Positions 6,538-8,177 of a DNA stretch of 8,177 bases are shown piece after piece. The position numbers were made by a program, and so were the translations under genes. How positions within the stretch are numbered: the first letter of the stretch is position 1; each line of letters opens with the position of its first letter. The notes beneath the pieces were generated by a model, which ran no database searches, was not told the origin of the DNA, and saw only the letters and a list, made by a program, of their open reading frames with translations. Source of the stretch: Wenzhouxiangella sp. (GTDB taxonomy: Bacteria; Pseudomonadota; Gammaproteobacteria; Xanthomonadales; Wenzhouxiangellaceae); contig SLJA01000117.1 in assembly GCA_007135355.1 (NCBI GenBank), forward strand, positions 1 through 8,177, in the 5' to 3' direction.

Positions 6538-7680
6538 TCAGGATAGGCGGTTCTTGAAGTCGAGATAGTCGAATTCTCTGAACACCACCGCCTCGCCGTG
6601 TGCCGTCCACAGGCCGATGGCCGGATGCCGCACGCCGTTGAAGGTGGTGGTCTTGACCATGGTGTAGTGGATCATGTCGGACAACAACACCGAGTCGCCG
6701 ACTTCCAGCGGCTCGGCAAAACCGTACTCGCTCAGAAAGTCACCGGCCAGACAGGTTGTGCCACCCAGTCGGTAGTTATGCAGCCCGGTACCAGGCTCGC
6801 CGGCGCCCAGCACGCGCGGACGGTACGGCATCTCCAACGTATCAGGCATGTGCGCGGTGAAGGACACATCCAGCAGCGCGGTCTTGACGCCGTTGTTGTC
6901 GACGATATCCAGCACCGTGGATTTCAGCTCACCGGTGGTCCAGGCAATCGCGCTGCCGGGCTCGAGGATGACATGCACCTCGTGCTTTTCGCGGAAGTCT
7001 TTCAACAGACCGATCAGATGGTCGACGTCGTAACCCTGTCGCGTCATCAGATGACCGCCACCCATGTTGACCCACTTGAGCTGCGGCAGTAGGTGGCCGA
7101 AGCGAGCCTCGAATTGCTCCAGCACTTTTTCCAGGGCAAAGGAAGTCGATTCGCACAGGGTATGGAAATGCAGGCCCTCGATATCTTCGGGCAGGCCATC
7201 AGCCAGGTGCTCGGCGGTCACGCCCAGCCGCGAATGCGGCGAGGCCGGGTTATAGAGATCGGTCGTGACATCCGAATATTCCGGATTGACCCGCAGGCCC
7301 ATGGAGATTTTGCGACCGTGGGCCAGGACCTGGTCGCGGTAGCGCCGGTACTGACTCAGGCTGTTGAAGGTCAGGTGACTGCTGTAGCCAAGGATCTCCT
7401 CGAACTCTTCCGGGATATAGGCCACCGAATAAGTATGCGCCGGCACGCCCATTTCCTCGAAGCAAAGCCGCGCCTCGTGCAGACTGCTGGCGGTGGCGCC
7501 CGGCAGATATTCGCGCACGATGGGGAAGGCCTTCCACATGGCAAAACCCTTGAAGGCGAGGATGATTTCCACGCCGGCTTCTTTCTGCACGCGGTCGATC
7601 AGCGCCAGATTGGCACGCAGGCGCTTCTCATCCAAAATGTAGCAAGGCGAGGGAAATCGCCCGTAGTCGACGCCGGTCAC
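6538..7680 (-). CDS. nspC: carboxynorspermidine/carboxyspermidine decarboxylase (fold III PLP enzyme)
   Basis: A 380-residue PLP-dependent decarboxylase of the alanine-racemase fold, which removes the carboxyl group from carboxynorspermidine or carboxyspermidine to give norspermidine or spermidine in the cytoplasm. Visible motifs: LAFKGFAMW with the PLP lysine K44, NPxxS-HSRLG (H149-S-R-L-G), HFHTLCES (171-178), GGGHLMTR (207-214) for phosphate binding, EPGSAIAW (240-247), and TTCLAGD with the catalytic cysteine C310 contributed to the partner subunit. The length fits NspC (about 365-380), shorter than DapA-linked LysA. The start codon is GTG, not ATG, and overlaps the stop of the upstream dehydrogenase gene by four bases (GTGA), so the two are translationally coupled. 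The name nspC is by family: homologues split among carboxynorspermidine, carboxyspermidine and carboxyaminopropylagmatine as substrate, and I cannot tell these apart by eye. Diaminopimelate and ornithine decarboxylase are less likely given the CLAGD and HFHTLCE signatures. Confidence 0.92.
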   Translation of the reverse strand: MTGVDYGRFPSPCYILDEKRLRANLALIDRVQKEAGVEIILAFKGFAMWKAFPIVREYLPGATASSLHEARLCFEEMGVPAHTYSVAYIPEEFEEILGYSSHLTFNSLSQYRRYRDQVLAHGRKISMGLRVNPEYSDVTTDLYNPASPHSRLGVTAEHLADGLPEDIEGLHFHTLCESTSFALEKVLEQFEARFGHLLPQLKWVNMGGGHLMTRQGYDVDHLIGLLKDFREKHEVHVILEPGSAIAWTTGELKSTVLDIVDNNGVKTALLDVSFTAHMPDTLEMPYRPRVLGAGEPGTGLHNYRLGGTTCLAGDFLSEYGFAEPLEVGDSVLLSDMIHYTMVKTTTFNGVRHPAIGLWTAHGEAVVFREFDYLDFKNRLS

Positions 7681-8177
7681 AGCTCCAGGTCAACGTCGAA
7701 GGCCTCTTGCCATGGCAGGCCGTCCCGGTTCAGGCGCTCCATGAACGGATCCGGATCGAACTCCTCGACGTTGAATACGCCCTGCCCCGACCAGGTACCG
7801 GTCATGAGCATGCGCGCGCCGATCATGGCCGGAACGCCCGTGGTGTAGGACACGCCCTGGGTGCCGGTTTCCTGGTACGCGGCCTCGTGGCTGCAGTTGT
7901 TCCAGATGTAGTAGGTGCGCTCCTTGCCGTCCTTGATGCCGCGGATGCGGCAGCCGATGGAGGTCTGGCCGGTGTAGTTCTCGCCCAGCTCGCCGGGATC
8001 CGGCAGCACCGCCTTGAGGAACTCCAGCGGCACGATGTCCACGCCCTGAAAGCGCACCGGCTCGATGCCGGCCATGCCGATGTTCTGGATCACGCGCAGG
8101 TGAGTCAGGTATTCATCCCCAAAGGTCATCCAGAAGCGCGCCTGCTTGAGCGTCGGAAAGTTCTTGACCAGCGACTC
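7677..8177 (-). CDS. carboxynorspermidine/carboxyspermidine dehydrogenase, C-terminal part (5' end beyond right edge)
   Basis: The frame is open from the right edge (first codon at 8177) to the stop at 7677-7679, giving 166 residues of what is usually a protein of about 400. The N-terminal NAD(P)-binding Rossmann part is therefore not visible. The C-terminal part is that of the saccharopine-dehydrogenase-like (Lys1-type) family: ARFWMTFGDEYLTHL, GQTSIGCRIRGIKDGK, YYIWNNCSHEAAYQE, then SYTTGVPAMIGARM and GVFNVEEFDPDPFMERL. In this context it should condense aspartate semialdehyde with a diamine (diaminopropane or putrescine) and reduce the imine with NADPH, making the substrate of the decarboxylase encoded next. 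The coupled order dehydrogenase-decarboxylase is the normal one for this pathway. An ATG at 8129 lies inside the gene and is not its start. The alternative, a lysine-pathway saccharopine dehydrogenase, is unlikely next to an nspC-type gene. Confidence 0.88.
   Translation of the reverse strand, partial: ESLVKNFPTLKQARFWMTFGDEYLTHLRVIQNIGMAGIEPVRFQGVDIVPLEFLKAVLPDPGELGENYTGQTSIGCRIRGIKDGKERTYYIWNNCSHEAAYQETGTQGVSYTTGVPAMIGARMLMTGTWSGQGVFNVEEFDPDPFMERLNRDGLPWQEAFDVDLEL

Noticed and set aside
7093..7848. Plus-strand open frame (251 codons) across nspC and the dehydrogenase gene
   Set aside because: It crosses the boundary of two well-supported minus-strand genes, has no motif, and lies antisense to conserved sites.
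1..8177. Signs of a mobile element, CRISPR array or defence island
   Set aside because: I see no transposase, integrase, direct-repeat array or flanking inverted repeats, and base composition and codon use look even across the window.

Overview
The window looks like chromosomal DNA of a high-GC Gammaproteobacterium. The protein types, the dense gene packing and the strong G/C preference at third codon positions support this; I cannot place it more precisely. It carries eight genes, two of them cut by the window edges. I see no RNA gene, mobile element, CRISPR array or long repeat. No gene-free stretch exceeds 300 bases: the longest spacer is about 166 bp (1098-1263).

Left part (1-2321). A minus-strand AarF/ABC1/UbiB-family gene runs off the left edge. 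Divergent from it is a plus-strand outer-membrane lipoprotein with a lytic-transglycosylase (SLT-like) fold. Its 3' end overlaps, tail to tail, a minus-strand gene for a small four-helix membrane protein of unknown function.

Middle (2403-5220). Three plus-strand genes are fused by one-base (TGATG) and four-base (ATGA) overlaps, so they almost certainly form one translationally coupled operon. They encode an exported PQQ-type aldose sugar dehydrogenase (YliI/Asd-like), a six-helix ferric-reductase/NADPH-oxidase-like flavocytochrome, and a membrane-anchored cytochrome b5-like haem protein. Together they look like a redox chain at the periplasmic face of the inner membrane. Its physiological substrate and direction of electron flow cannot be read from the sequence. 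A GC-rich stem-loop sits in the short convergent gap after it.

Right part (5257-8177, all minus strand, transcribed right to left). A carboxynorspermidine/carboxyspermidine dehydrogenase (C-terminal part only, 5' end beyond the right edge) overlaps by four bases a carboxynorspermidine/carboxyspermidine decarboxylase that starts with GTG. After 27 bp comes a full-length arginine deiminase. The first two make a triamine from a diamine and aspartate semialdehyde. The deiminase, found here without the usual arcBCD partners, suggests a link between arginine breakdown and polyamine synthesis.

The two clusters most worth attention are the coupled dehydrogenase/NOX-like/cytochrome b5 operon and the arginine deiminase inside a polyamine operon. 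Neither is proven to be a new system; each part belongs to a known family, and the interest lies in the combination.
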